Positions 35,327-43,712 of a stretch of 64,000 nt of DNA are shown in pieces (the first letter of the stretch is position 1; every line of letters begins with the position of its first letter). The DNA comes from Haloarcula sp. DT43 (GTDB taxonomy: Archaea > Halobacteriota > Halobacteria > Halobacteriales > Haloarculaceae). The translations under genes and the position numbers were made by a program. The notes under the pieces are model-generated. The model was not told where the DNA came from, did no database searches, and worked only from the letters and a program-made list of their open reading frames with translations. The DNA is taken from assembly GCF_037078405.1 (NCBI RefSeq), contig NZ_JAYMGZ010000003.1, positions 186,001 to 250,000 on the forward strand. The letters are read 5' to 3'.

Positions 35327-36595
35327 GTGACCGATAACACAGCGAACCACGCGTACAACCGACCGCCTCGGGGTACACAAGATTGGGACGTACTGCTCAA
35401 CGAGAATTTCTCGCGTATAGACGGGGACGTCGAAATTCGGGATACAGAAGAGAACCGCAGTCAGTACACACCGAAGACGGGTGCGAAGTACCTCGCGACG
35501 GATACCGGACAGGTGTATCTCGGCGACGGGAACGAGTGGCAGCGACGTGCCTCCGTCAACGTCGTTCAGAACGGCTTCACTCGGACGGCCGATGGAACAG
35601 TGATTGCGCCGCCGGGCGAGCTCCAAGCGGCAATCGATGCGACCGCGACGAACTCCAACTTCGGGCAGAGACCCACACAGACTATCAGTCTCGTTTCCGG
35701 GCGAACGTATGAGATATCCGATACTATCACACTCAAATCCGGTGTCAGGCTGGAGTGCAACGGCGCCAGAATCGTCCCCTCCGGCGATTTCAACGTTTTC
35801 GAACTCCACCGCGAGACACAGCTAGTCCGCCCCCACATCGATACGCGGAATATGAACTGGCAGTCGATTCAGGTCCTCGTCGGAACCAGGGAGTCCGACA
35901 AGCTGGAACCGTCAAACCGGGCCTGGGTCCAGGACGCCTACCTGCTCGGTGAGCCGGGGCGGGGCACCGGCTTGCAGTTTCGCGGACAGAGCGGACCCTG
36001 TTCGATGCAGGCAGCCAGCGGGATAATCAATGGATTCGACACCGGATTGGAATTTTACGCGGCGGGCGGCGACACCAGCGGCCAGGGCGACTGGTCGAAC
36101 GGCAACCACTTCGAGGGCACGATTCGGAATTACCGCGTCGCGATTAGTATGCGGTCGGAAGGTGCAGCGGTCAGCGGGAACACGGTCAGGGCGCAAGTAC
36201 AGGCCAACAGCAAGCGGAGCGAGTGGCTCCTGTGGATGGCGGATGACCCCCGAAGCGAACGGGACAGTGAAAACTACCTGATGAAGGGAAACACCCTCTT
36301 CGTGTATCCGTGGGACGTCAACAACTACAACGCAAACAACCCCTACAGCTCTGATGCGGACAGACGGGCTCCGATATGGTATCTCGGACGAGGGACCCGC
36401 TACGGGAACTCCGTGTACGATTTCAGTGGCCTGCTAGGCAACGAGTTCATCGTGAACAACTCCGACAACCCCGACCGAAACGGCATTTTCACCGCACACG
36501 GCGGAGAGGTCACTGGAACGACACAGCTCCGATTCAACCCCGCATACGACCGAAACGATAGTCGAAGATGGCACCCGGAGTCCGAGAACAGCTGA
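35327..36595 (+). CDS. Beta-helix protein with tail-fibre-like N-terminus (copy 1)
   Basis: This 422-residue protein has an N-terminal module of about 70 residues (RGTQDWDVLLNENFSRID, then GAKYLATDTGQVYLGDG) reminiscent of phage tail-fibre adaptors. A parallel beta-helix of the pectate-lyase/GH28-like superfamily follows: GVRLECNGARIVPSGDFNV, GNHFEGTIRNYRVAISMRS, NSVYDFSGLLGNEFIVNN. The start is GTG, preceded by TATTATAATTTT about 35 bases upstream. No signal peptide is visible. A polysaccharide lyase or glycan-modifying role fits the setting but no catalytic residues can be named. It is convergent with a close paralogue. Confidence 0.75.
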   Translation: MTDNTANHAYNRPPRGTQDWDVLLNENFSRIDGDVEIRDTEENRSQYTPKTGAKYLATDTGQVYLGDGNEWQRRASVNVVQNGFTRTADGTVIAPPGELQAAIDATATNSNFGQRPTQTISLVSGRTYEISDTITLKSGVRLECNGARIVPSGDFNVFELHRETQLVRPHIDTRNMNWQSIQVLVGTRESDKLEPSNRAWVQDAYLLGEPGRGTGLQFRGQSGPCSMQAASGIINGFDTGLEFYAAGGDTSGQGDWSNGNHFEGTIRNYRVAISMRSEGAAVSGNTVRAQVQANSKRSEWLLWMADDPRSERDSENYLMKGNTLFVYPWDVNNYNANNPYSSDADRRAPIWYLGRGTRYGNSVYDFSGLLGNEFIVNNSDNPDRNGIFTAHGGEVTGTTQLRFNPAYDRNDSRRWHPESENS

Positions 36596-36620
36596 ATCCG
36601 GGGGTTCTGGACAGCGGTCG

Positions 36621-37880
36621 CTACGAGTTCCGTGATTCGTGGTGCCAGTTCCGGCTATCGTTGCGCTGGTAGTTCGGCGGCTGGCTCCACTCCGTCGTCC
36701 CCGTCACGTGCCCACCGTGGCCGGTGAGAATACCGTTCCGGTCGGGGGTGTCAGCGTTGTTGACGATGTACTGGTTGCCCATCAGGCCACCGAAGTCGTA
36801 CAGCGAATTCGCGTACTGCTTGCCCTTTCCGATGTACCATACCGGCGGCTTCCGGTCACTGCTATCGTAGTACGGGTTCTTCTCGTAATTGATGTTGTCC
36901 CAGGATTTCACCAGCATGGCATTCCCCTTCTTCACGTAGGAGGTATCTCCGCGCTGAGAACTGGAGCGGGGGTCGTCTTCCATGTACCAGAGCCACTTGC
37001 TGACTCGCGGGTTCGGCTGCGCCTGCAGGCGGAAGGAGTTCCCAGTGACGGCCGCGCCTTCCGACCGCATCGAGACGCCGATTTCGTAGTTCCGGATGAG
37101 CCCCTCGAAGTGGTTGCCGTTCGACCAGTCGCCCTGGCCGCTGGTGTCGCCGCCCGCCGCGTACAGGTCTATCGCACGCTTGAACCCGTTGACCGTTCCG
37201 GAGGCCCACTGCATCGAACAGGGTCCACCGCTTCCGCCGCGGAACTGGAGGCCCGTTCCAGCGCCCTTGTCGCCCATGAGGTAGGCGTCCCGGACCCAGG
37301 CCCGGTTCGCGGCCTCGAGTTTCGCAGCGTCGTCGGCACCGACGACGATTTGGGTCGAACTCCAGCCCTGGTTCCGGGAGTCGATGTGTGGCTCTATGAG
37401 CTGGCTCTCCCGGTACATCTCGATGACGTTGAAGTCCCCGGAGGGGACGATTCTGGCGCCGTTGCACTCCAGCCTGACGCCGCGCCGTAGTTTAATCGTG
37501 TCCGAGACGGTGTAGTTCTCGCCCGAAACCAACCGAACGGTCTGGGTCGGCCGCTTGCCCCATTCGGCTCCGTTCGAAGCGTCGTCGATTGCGGACTGGA
37601 GGTCCCCGGGTGACGCGATTATCGTCCCGTCATCGGCGGTAGTCGATCCCGTAGACGAGGGCGTGATATCCCCGATTGGGTTCCACGTGTCACCGTCGCC
37701 GATATACACCGTTCCCGTGTCCGTCGCGAGGAACTTCGCACCGGCGTTCGGCACGTACTGTCCGATGTTGGATTCGGCGTCCCGGAGCTCGACATGCTTG
37801 TCGAGTTTCTTGAAGTTCTCGTTGAGCGGTACGTGCCAATCTAGCGTGCCCTCCGCGGGCGTGTTGTATCGTTCTGCCAT
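36621..37880 (-). CDS. Beta-helix protein with tail-fibre-like N-terminus (copy 2)
   Basis: This 419-residue paralogue of the neighbouring convergent gene has matching modules: GTLDWHVPLNENFKKLDKHVELRD, GAKFLATDTGTVYIGDG, GVRLECNGARIVPSGDFNV, and FEGLIRNYEIGVSMRSEGAAVTGNS. The two genes form an inverted duplication with only 25 bases between their stops. The ATG used starts four bases after the stop of the upstream CBM6 lipoprotein gene, so it is probably in that operon; an upstream ATG would overlap that gene. No signal peptide is visible here either. Confidence 0.75.
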   Translation of the reverse strand: MAERYNTPAEGTLDWHVPLNENFKKLDKHVELRDAESNIGQYVPNAGAKFLATDTGTVYIGDGDTWNPIGDITPSSTGSTTADDGTIIASPGDLQSAIDDASNGAEWGKRPTQTVRLVSGENYTVSDTIKLRRGVRLECNGARIVPSGDFNVIEMYRESQLIEPHIDSRNQGWSSTQIVVGADDAAKLEAANRAWVRDAYLMGDKGAGTGLQFRGGSGGPCSMQWASGTVNGFKRAIDLYAAGGDTSGQGDWSNGNHFEGLIRNYEIGVSMRSEGAAVTGNSFRLQAQPNPRVSKWLWYMEDDPRSSSQRGDTSYVKKGNAMLVKSWDNINYEKNPYYDSSDRKPPVWYIGKGKQYANSLYDFGGLMGNQYIVNNADTPDRNGILTGHGGHVTGTTEWSQPPNYQRNDSRNWHHESRNS

Positions 37881-37884
37881 TGTT

Positions 37885-40083
37885 CTATTGAGTACCCCCG
37901 TACCCACCCATTCCGTAGCCTTCGCTGCCGAAGTCGTCGGTCGCAGTTTCGGTTTCCGTCGCTGTCTCTGTCGGTGTCGCCGTTTCAGTCGGTGTCGGCG
38001 TCGCGGTTTCCGTCGGTGTCGCCGTTTCAGTCGGCGTCGCTGTCTCGGTTTCCGTCTCCGTCGGCGTCGTAGTCTCCGTCTCGGCCGCGTCCCGGAACTC
38101 GAACCAGTTGAAGTCGATACCGGAACCGACCGCCTTGACTTGGACGACGTGTTCGCCGTCGGACTCGACGGTCACGTCCGGAAGCGTCGCCGTCTCCCAG
38201 GAGGTCCAGTCGCCCGTGTTCGGAACGGCTACCGTCCCGACCCGTTCGCCGTCGAGCGACACCCGCAGTTGCCTGTCGTCCCGGGTCGTCGCCACGCGGA
38301 TGTCGACGTCGTAGGTTCCGGCCGGCACCTCCACGGTGTATTCGAGCCACTCGCTGTCCTCGAAGTAGCCGACGTTGTACTCGCCAGAGACGTCCTGTGT
38401 CTGCCGGATGTCCACGTCGGAGTCGCGGTAGTCGAGACCGTACTCGCTGCCGGCGGTGGTGTCGTGGTACGCCACGCCCTCGCCGCCGAGGTCGTAGTCC
38501 TGGGCCTGCACTCGGCCCGGCAGTACCGGGACGCCGTCGAACGGCTGGTTGCCGGCGACGACGAACTCGGCCCAGTTGAAGTCGATGCCGGAGCCGACGG
38601 CCTCGACCCGGAGGACCTGCTGCCCGTCGGCGTCGATGGTCACGTCCTCCAGGGTCGCGGTCGTCCACGCCGTCCAGTCGCCCGTGTTGGGGACGTCGAG
38701 TGTTCCGAGCGTCCGCTCGCCGAGCGTGAACCGGAGCTGTCTGTCGTCCTGGGTCGTCGCGACGCGGACCTTGATGTCGTACTGGCCCGGCGAGACGTCG
38801 GCGGTGTATTCGAGCCACTCGCCGTCCTCGAAGTAGCCGACGTTGTACTCCCCGGTGCTGTCCTGAGTCGCCCGGATGTCGACGTCGGAGTCCCGGTACC
38901 CGGTGTCGTACTCGTTGCCGGCCGTCGTGTCGGAGTACGCGACCCCGTCACCGCCTGTGTCGTAGTTCTGGGCCTGGATACGGCCGGGAATCGTGGCGGG
39001 CGTCCCGTCGTACGGGTCTTGAGTGTCGACGCTCTCGAACTCGACCCAGTTGAACTCCACGCCGGAATCCAGCGCCTCGACCCGCAGCGTCGATTGCTGT
39101 TCGGCCGTTATCTCGACGTCCTCTACCGTGACAGTCTCCCAGGAGGTCCAGTCGCCCGTGTTGGGCACGGTAACGGTCGCGAGAGTCCGGCCGCCGAGGG
39201 ACAGTTCGAGTTGGCCGTCCGAGAGCGCGGACGCGACTCGCAGACTGATATCGTACGTCCCCGGAGAGACGGCGGTCGTGTACTCGAGCCACTCCCCGGC
39301 CTGGAAGTAGCCGACGTTGTACTCCCCGGACTCGTCCCCCGTCGGTCGGATGTCGACGTCCGTGTCCCGGTTGGCGGACCCGTAGACGTTTCCGGCGGAC
39401 GTGTCGTGATACGCCTCGCCTTCGCCGCCGATGTCGAAGTTTTGGGCCTGGATACGGCCCGGAATCGAGCGGACCGTTCCCTCGTACGGGGACTGGGATT
39501 GCGTCGTGTTGCCGGTCGAGAGGGCCAGCGAGTAATCGCCGCCGCTCCGGCCGACGTCCATCACTTGGAGGTAATGTGTCGCACTGGTAGAGAGCGATTC
39601 CGGGAGATACACCGGGGCTGCCGAACTTGCGTACGCCTGTGACAGCAGTTCACCCTCGGGGCCGAACACCCCGAGGGCCGCGGGCCCCGTGTCGGGACCG
39701 GGTGTGAACTTGACCGTCACGTCCTCGGTGTCCGGCCGAAACGCGAAGAGGTCGGACGAGCCCGGAGGCAGCGTCGTGGAGAGCGGAGAACCGACGTCGA
39801 GGCTGCTGACCGACTTCGCAACGCTGGCGTCTCCGGCCACCTCCGAAACCTCGACCGCGGCGAGCTGAGTCGTCACTGCGGGCTCGCCGCCGTAGCCGAA
39901 CTGTGCCGCCGAACTACCTGTGGTAGGGGAACCTTTCCCGGCACATCCCGCCAGGGACGCGGTGGCAATACCTGCTAATTTCAGGCACGTACGGCGGTCT
40001 ACGACGGTCGTGTTCGTCGGACTCCTGTCCTCCCGCGACACCTCCTCACTGTCGTGCGAGCGATTCTGTTCTTCGTTGGTCAC
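37885..40083 (-). CDS. Tat lipoprotein with three CBM6-like modules and Gly-Tyr tail
   Basis: This 732-residue exported protein has twin-arginine DRRTCLKLAG and a lipobox ending AGC at about residue 47. A PPC-like beta domain comes first. Three carbohydrate-binding modules of CBM6 type follow, each starting PGRIQAQ(N/D)(F/Y)D and containing GEYNVGYF..WLEYT and NTGDWTSWET. A Thr/Glu/Pro stalk of about 50 residues follows, and the tail is FGSEGYGMGGYGGTQ. It should be anchored outside by its N-terminal lipid and bind polysaccharide. There is no catalytic domain. The beta-helix gene follows after four bases, which suggests a shared operon and substrate. Confidence 0.85.
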   Translation of the reverse strand: MTNEEQNRSHDSEEVSREDRSPTNTTVVDRRTCLKLAGIATASLAGCAGKGSPTTGSSAAQFGYGGEPAVTTQLAAVEVSEVAGDASVAKSVSSLDVGSPLSTTLPPGSSDLFAFRPDTEDVTVKFTPGPDTGPAALGVFGPEGELLSQAYASSAAPVYLPESLSTSATHYLQVMDVGRSGGDYSLALSTGNTTQSQSPYEGTVRSIPGRIQAQNFDIGGEGEAYHDTSAGNVYGSANRDTDVDIRPTGDESGEYNVGYFQAGEWLEYTTAVSPGTYDISLRVASALSDGQLELSLGGRTLATVTVPNTGDWTSWETVTVEDVEITAEQQSTLRVEALDSGVEFNWVEFESVDTQDPYDGTPATIPGRIQAQNYDTGGDGVAYSDTTAGNEYDTGYRDSDVDIRATQDSTGEYNVGYFEDGEWLEYTADVSPGQYDIKVRVATTQDDRQLRFTLGERTLGTLDVPNTGDWTAWTTATLEDVTIDADGQQVLRVEAVGSGIDFNWAEFVVAGNQPFDGVPVLPGRVQAQDYDLGGEGVAYHDTTAGSEYGLDYRDSDVDIRQTQDVSGEYNVGYFEDSEWLEYTVEVPAGTYDVDIRVATTRDDRQLRVSLDGERVGTVAVPNTGDWTSWETATLPDVTVESDGEHVVQVKAVGSGIDFNWFEFRDAAETETTTPTETETETATPTETATPTETATPTPTETATPTETATETETATDDFGSEGYGMGGYGGTQ
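37935..38090. repeat. Minisatellite encoding Thr/Glu/Pro stalk
   Basis: Near-perfect tandem units of GTCGGTGTCGCCGTTTCA type encode repeated TATPTE on the minus strand. Such repeats can change copy number by recombination and alter stalk length. Confidence 0.6.
38100..39480. repeat. Three tandem DNA repeats encoding CBM6-like modules
   Basis: Three segments of roughly 450 bases share long near-identical blocks, for example the segments encoding GEYNVGYFEDGEWLEYT and VPNTGDWTSWET. They reflect internal duplication of the module. Confidence 0.65.
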
Positions 40084-40376
40084 ACTCCGGTAATCCCTAT
40101 TTACTTTTTTATTCGTTGTTGCGGATTGGATGAATTTTGAAGTGTTTTCAATCCATCCACTGTATCTTGCGTACCAGTCTTAAAAGAAAATTACAAACGA
40201 AAATGACAATCAACCAATCGAACGCTCACCGATATCGCCGGATGGATGCAGAAGTAGGGAAGTATTAACAGCGGGGGTGCGAGAGGTTTTACCGCTGGTC
40301 ACCCCAACTTGGGGCTCGCTTACTGTCCCCCCGTCGTGTGGTTCCGGTCCGGCGACGACGCGACCCGTTTCCCGAG
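40084..40376. other. AT-rich spacer upstream of CBM6 lipoprotein
   Basis: No gene is seen. The right-hand part contains the perfect palindrome CCCCAACTTGGGG (40304-40316). The AT-rich left part near 40100-40210 should hold the lipoprotein promoter and contains GGATTG/CAATCC arms. Confidence 0.45.
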
Positions 40377-41291
40377 TCAGTTCACGTAGCCGAGATGCTC
40401 GAGTCGCTCGCGGGCGGTCTCTCTATCCCGTTCGGTCGTGTCGGAACTGGCGGGATTCTCAGCGGTGATTTCCGGACGCTCGCCGCGCTCGTATGTCAGC
40501 CATGGAACCGTGACCAGTCCGTCGGCGTACACCCCGCCCGGGTGGCCGTACTCCCGTATCGGCACCGGGAAACTCCGCTCACCGATGACCTGCCCGTGGT
40601 CCGCGGTGACGACCGTTTTGCCCGCGAACTCGTCGAAGAGCCGTTCGACCTCGGGCAACACCACGTCGAGGTTCTCCCTGAACGCACGCTCGACGACCTC
40701 GTCGGAAACGTCTAGCTCACCGCTGAGGAGCTTGTACCACTCGAAATTGAGCCTGTCCAGGTCGAAGTGCTCCTGTCCCGTCGGTCCGAGAAACGGGTAG
40801 TGCGGTTGGAGGTAGTGGACCAGCAGTCGCTTGTTGGGGTACCGCTCTTTCGCCTGTATCGCGGCTTCGGTCATCGTTTCCGGGAGGACCGTCCGGTACT
40901 CCTCGTCCCAGCCGTCCTCCCTCCACACATCGACGACGTCGTGAAACCGCGTCTCTACCTTGTCTCGATGTCTGTGCAACATCGGGCTTCCCGTCACGTA
41001 CACCGTATCGAGGAACTCGCGCCCGTGAAAGTTCGCTCTGAGGAACTCCTTCGTGTCCGACGCCCTCGATTCTACCGACTCGAGTTTCCCTGGAAGCGAA
41101 CTCTGCTCCTCGAACATGTCGTAGCGACACGCATCCAGAATAAGGAGGTGGTCCCAGTCTCTGGCAAAGATGTCGATTCCATCCCGGTTGTATGGCCACG
41201 TTCGCAGTCGGCGATAGTAGAGGCGGTTGACCTCTTGGAAAATCTTGTGTGGCTCATCGAGGCCGTGTTTCAACGACTCCAGCGTGTACAT
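40377..41291 (-). CDS. Alkaline-phosphatase-superfamily enzyme, haloarchaeal short type
   Basis: This 304-residue protein has the metal motif WDHLLILDACRYDMFEEQ near residue 47, a short nucleophile region SRASDTKEFLRANF with Thr80 as the candidate, HYLQPHYPFLGP, and the second metal site TVVTADHGQVIGER near residue 228. The N-terminal 40 residues are basic and helical. Similar proteins sit in haloarchaeal polysaccharide clusters. No Cys-type sulfatase motif is present; the substrate is unknown. The gene is monocistronic or first in its transcript. Confidence 0.78.
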   Translation of the reverse strand: MYTLESLKHGLDEPHKIFQEVNRLYYRRLRTWPYNRDGIDIFARDWDHLLILDACRYDMFEEQSSLPGKLESVESRASDTKEFLRANFHGREFLDTVYVTGSPMLHRHRDKVETRFHDVVDVWREDGWDEEYRTVLPETMTEAAIQAKERYPNKRLLVHYLQPHYPFLGPTGQEHFDLDRLNFEWYKLLSGELDVSDEVVERAFRENLDVVLPEVERLFDEFAGKTVVTADHGQVIGERSFPVPIREYGHPGGVYADGLVTVPWLTYERGERPEITAENPASSDTTERDRETARERLEHLGYVN

Positions 41292-41456
41292 CCTGACTGG
41301 TAGGACTGCTGTCGGACGTATTGTTATATCGTCTAAAACCGGCTCACTCTGCTACTGTAATCCCGGTCCCGCTACCACTCTTGGGGCAACAGCCTGCCCC
41401 TGACTCGTCTGTACCGTGCAGTGTCTGCGACCCGGGGGCGGCGCCGCACGCTCCTG

Positions 41457-41957
41457 TCATTCCCCGGTCGGGTCGTCGATGTCGACCCGACACCGACGCT
41501 GCAGGGACTCCCTGTCGCTTGCAAGACAGGACAGCGAGATGATGGTATCCCGCCCCAGGAGCGACGTCTGAAACGAGATGTGGTCGCCCACTGCGGTCCC
41601 GCTGTACAGCGTTCTCGACGTCCGGTACTCCGTCGTTCCGGTCCGAGCCAACACCGCGGGGCCGCCGTCGTGGTGGCTGACGGTTAAGTGGAAGCGAACC
41701 GAGTCGTACCGCTCCCGCACGGCGTTCGCCGTCGCGGCCGAGACGTCTCCCGGCGACTCTCCGAGCAGCCCCTCGTGTTCGGAGGCGACGGCGGTCCCGT
41801 CACCGTCGATGACGACGAGGTCGGTCGTTTCTCCCCCCGCGGTACCGACGAGTCGTTTCCGGACGATTTCACCCCGGTTGGCGAACAGAAGCTGGTCCAA
41901 CCACCGCCCGACGCCCAACACTGGGAGCGCACTGCCGAGCAGCGTTCGCCGCTTCAT
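41457..41957 (-). CDS. Small exported protein of unknown function
   Basis: This 166-residue protein starts MKRRTLLGSALPVLGVG, a twin-arginine-like export signal without a lipobox Cys. The rest is a mixed alpha/beta domain (TTDLVVIDGDGTAVASEHEG, VRFHLTVSHHDGGPAVLAR, GDHISFQTSLLGRDTIISL). I do not recognise the family. The open frame begins 23 codons upstream, but the chosen ATG places the signal at the N-terminus and avoids overlap with the flippase gene. It lies 55 bases after that gene and is likely co-transcribed. Confidence 0.6.
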   Translation of the reverse strand: MKRRTLLGSALPVLGVGRWLDQLLFANRGEIVRKRLVGTAGGETTDLVVIDGDGTAVASEHEGLLGESPGDVSAATANAVRERYDSVRFHLTVSHHDGGPAVLARTGTTEYRTSRTLYSGTAVGDHISFQTSLLGRDTIISLSCLASDRESLQRRCRVDIDDPTGE

Positions 41958-42012
41958 CGCCCGTTCCCCCTGTCCCCGACTCGACCGCTCTGGATTCCCT
42001 GTCTCATTCTGA

Positions 42013-43518
42013 TCACGCCAAGGCATCGAAGATGGATTCGAGGTTCTGTTTCACTTCCCAGTCGAAACTGAACATGAGCGCCAGGGCCAGTGCCACGTAG
42101 ACCCCGATACCGACGAGCACCAGCAGGACGAACTCCAGCAGCGGTGCATCGAGCCGCACCGTCTGGTACACGTAGGTCACGGCAGCCGCCATCCCGACGC
42201 TCGCTGCGAGCGGGTACGACACCTCCCTGAACACTCGTATGGGCGACGCTTCCACCGTCCGGGCGATGAGGTAGGTGTCTATCGGCATCATCGGGAATAT
42301 GTAGATACCCGTGATGAGTGCTGAGACCCCTTCGATTCCGTACCGCATCGTGACCGGATAGATGAATATCGCGATGAGGGTCACGCGCAGGGCCGACAGT
42401 TTTGTGATGTAGTCGGGCCGCCCGACCGCCTTCCAGACCGGCCCCATCGTCGCGCCCATCGAGCGCAACAACCCGTAGATGGCGAGCAACTGCAACACCG
42501 GTATCATCGGCTCCCACTCGGGGGTGAAAAACGCCCTGACGAACGCGGGCGCGACTGCTGCGATTCCCATCGCCGCCGGGAACGACGCCAGCGTGGTCAT
42601 CCTGAGCGTCTGGAAATAACCAGAGCGGAGCTTCTCGACGTCGTTTTGTACCTTCGAGTACGCCGAGAACGTCACGCTCGATATCGTCTGCGTGATTTCG
42701 GTCGCCGGCGCGTTCGAGAGCCGGTAAGCGAGCTGGTAGAACCCGAGGGCACTCGCCATGAGCGCCCAGCCGACGAACGCGTCATCCCCTCTGCTGTACA
42801 GGAAATACAGTATCGAGTTGGCCGTGACCCACTTCCCGAAACTGTAGCGCTTCTTCGCGACGTCGACATCGAACGAGGGCCACGGACGGTACCCGTGGGC
42901 CAGATACGAGACGAGGAACCGGGCGGTGTCACCGGCGATGTAGCCGATAGCCAGCGCGTAGACGGTCGGTTCGTACAGAGCCAGCCCTACGGTTACGACG
43001 AAGTACGCGACTGCGCCGCTGACCCGATAGACGAATTCCTTGTGGAAATCCAGGCTCTTCTGGAAATAGACGACGGCGGGGTTTCGCAACCCGACGATGA
43101 ACGGCGAGATGGCGATGACCCGGAACAGGTCGGTCGCCGCGGGCTCGTTGAACAGCGACGCCAGAGCTGGGGCGCCGAGAAACAGAACGCCACCGATTAC
43201 CGTCCCTCTGACCGTCTCAATCGTCCAGGCTGTGTTGAGTTCGTCGTCGACGTTGTCCTCCTCGGCTTGGATGAGTGCGGATTTGATGCCCAGCTCGGAG
43301 AACTTCTTGAGCGAAGATAGGGTCAACAGCGCGATGCCCATCAGCCCGAATGCCCGCGGCGACAGCAGCGAGGCGACGATGACCAGCAGCAAAAGCTCCA
43401 GACCCCGCTCGCTGACGTTCATCACGCCGACCCAGACGCCGCTCTTTACCGCCTGCTCCATGATGTCGTCGCCGGCCGGGAGCAGGCGCGTTATCAACTG
43501 CTTCAGTTTGTCTAGCAT
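42013..43518 (-). CDS. Polysaccharide flippase (Wzx/MOP superfamily)
   Basis: This 501-residue protein with about twelve transmembrane helices belongs to the Wzx/RfbX-type polysaccharide flippases. Typical segments are GVMNVSERGLELLLLVIVASLLSPRAFGLMGIALL, FSELGIKSALIQ and FFTPEWEPMIPVLQLLAIYGLLRSMGATMG. It would move lipid-linked glycan units from the cytoplasmic to the outer face. Together with the transferases and the GT-C-like protein it gives the cluster a Wzx-dependent route, although no clear Wzy can be named. Confidence 0.9.
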   Translation of the reverse strand: MLDKLKQLITRLLPAGDDIMEQAVKSGVWVGVMNVSERGLELLLLVIVASLLSPRAFGLMGIALLTLSSLKKFSELGIKSALIQAEEDNVDDELNTAWTIETVRGTVIGGVLFLGAPALASLFNEPAATDLFRVIAISPFIVGLRNPAVVYFQKSLDFHKEFVYRVSGAVAYFVVTVGLALYEPTVYALAIGYIAGDTARFLVSYLAHGYRPWPSFDVDVAKKRYSFGKWVTANSILYFLYSRGDDAFVGWALMASALGFYQLAYRLSNAPATEITQTISSVTFSAYSKVQNDVEKLRSGYFQTLRMTTLASFPAAMGIAAVAPAFVRAFFTPEWEPMIPVLQLLAIYGLLRSMGATMGPVWKAVGRPDYITKLSALRVTLIAIFIYPVTMRYGIEGVSALITGIYIFPMMPIDTYLIARTVEASPIRVFREVSYPLAASVGMAAAVTYVYQTVRLDAPLLEFVLLVLVGIGVYVALALALMFSFDWEVKQNLESIFDALA

Positions 43519-43712
43519 CGTTGTCCCGCCCCCCCACGCGCATCACGGTAGGGAGTAACGGACCGCTGTACGGTCGCCCGACCCTGTGCTCTGTATAGCT
43601 GTTCCTGCATAGACGCTTCGTTGTTGCATACTTCGGACAGCATCTGTTTGTTATGGATGGTGTAACCTGTGACGCAGCCGAACTATCGGGCCCGACTGCG
43701 GTGAACCGGACC

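Noticed and set aside
37555-39642. 695-codon plus-strand frame opposite the CBM6 lipoprotein
   Set aside because: Antisense shadow; the Val/Arg-rich sequence mirrors the Asp/Tyr-rich repeats of the real gene and has no recognisable domain.
40304-40316. CCCCAACTTGGGG palindrome as a terminator
   Set aside because: No T-run follows within the normal distance, and it sits between two same-strand genes where either role is unsupported.
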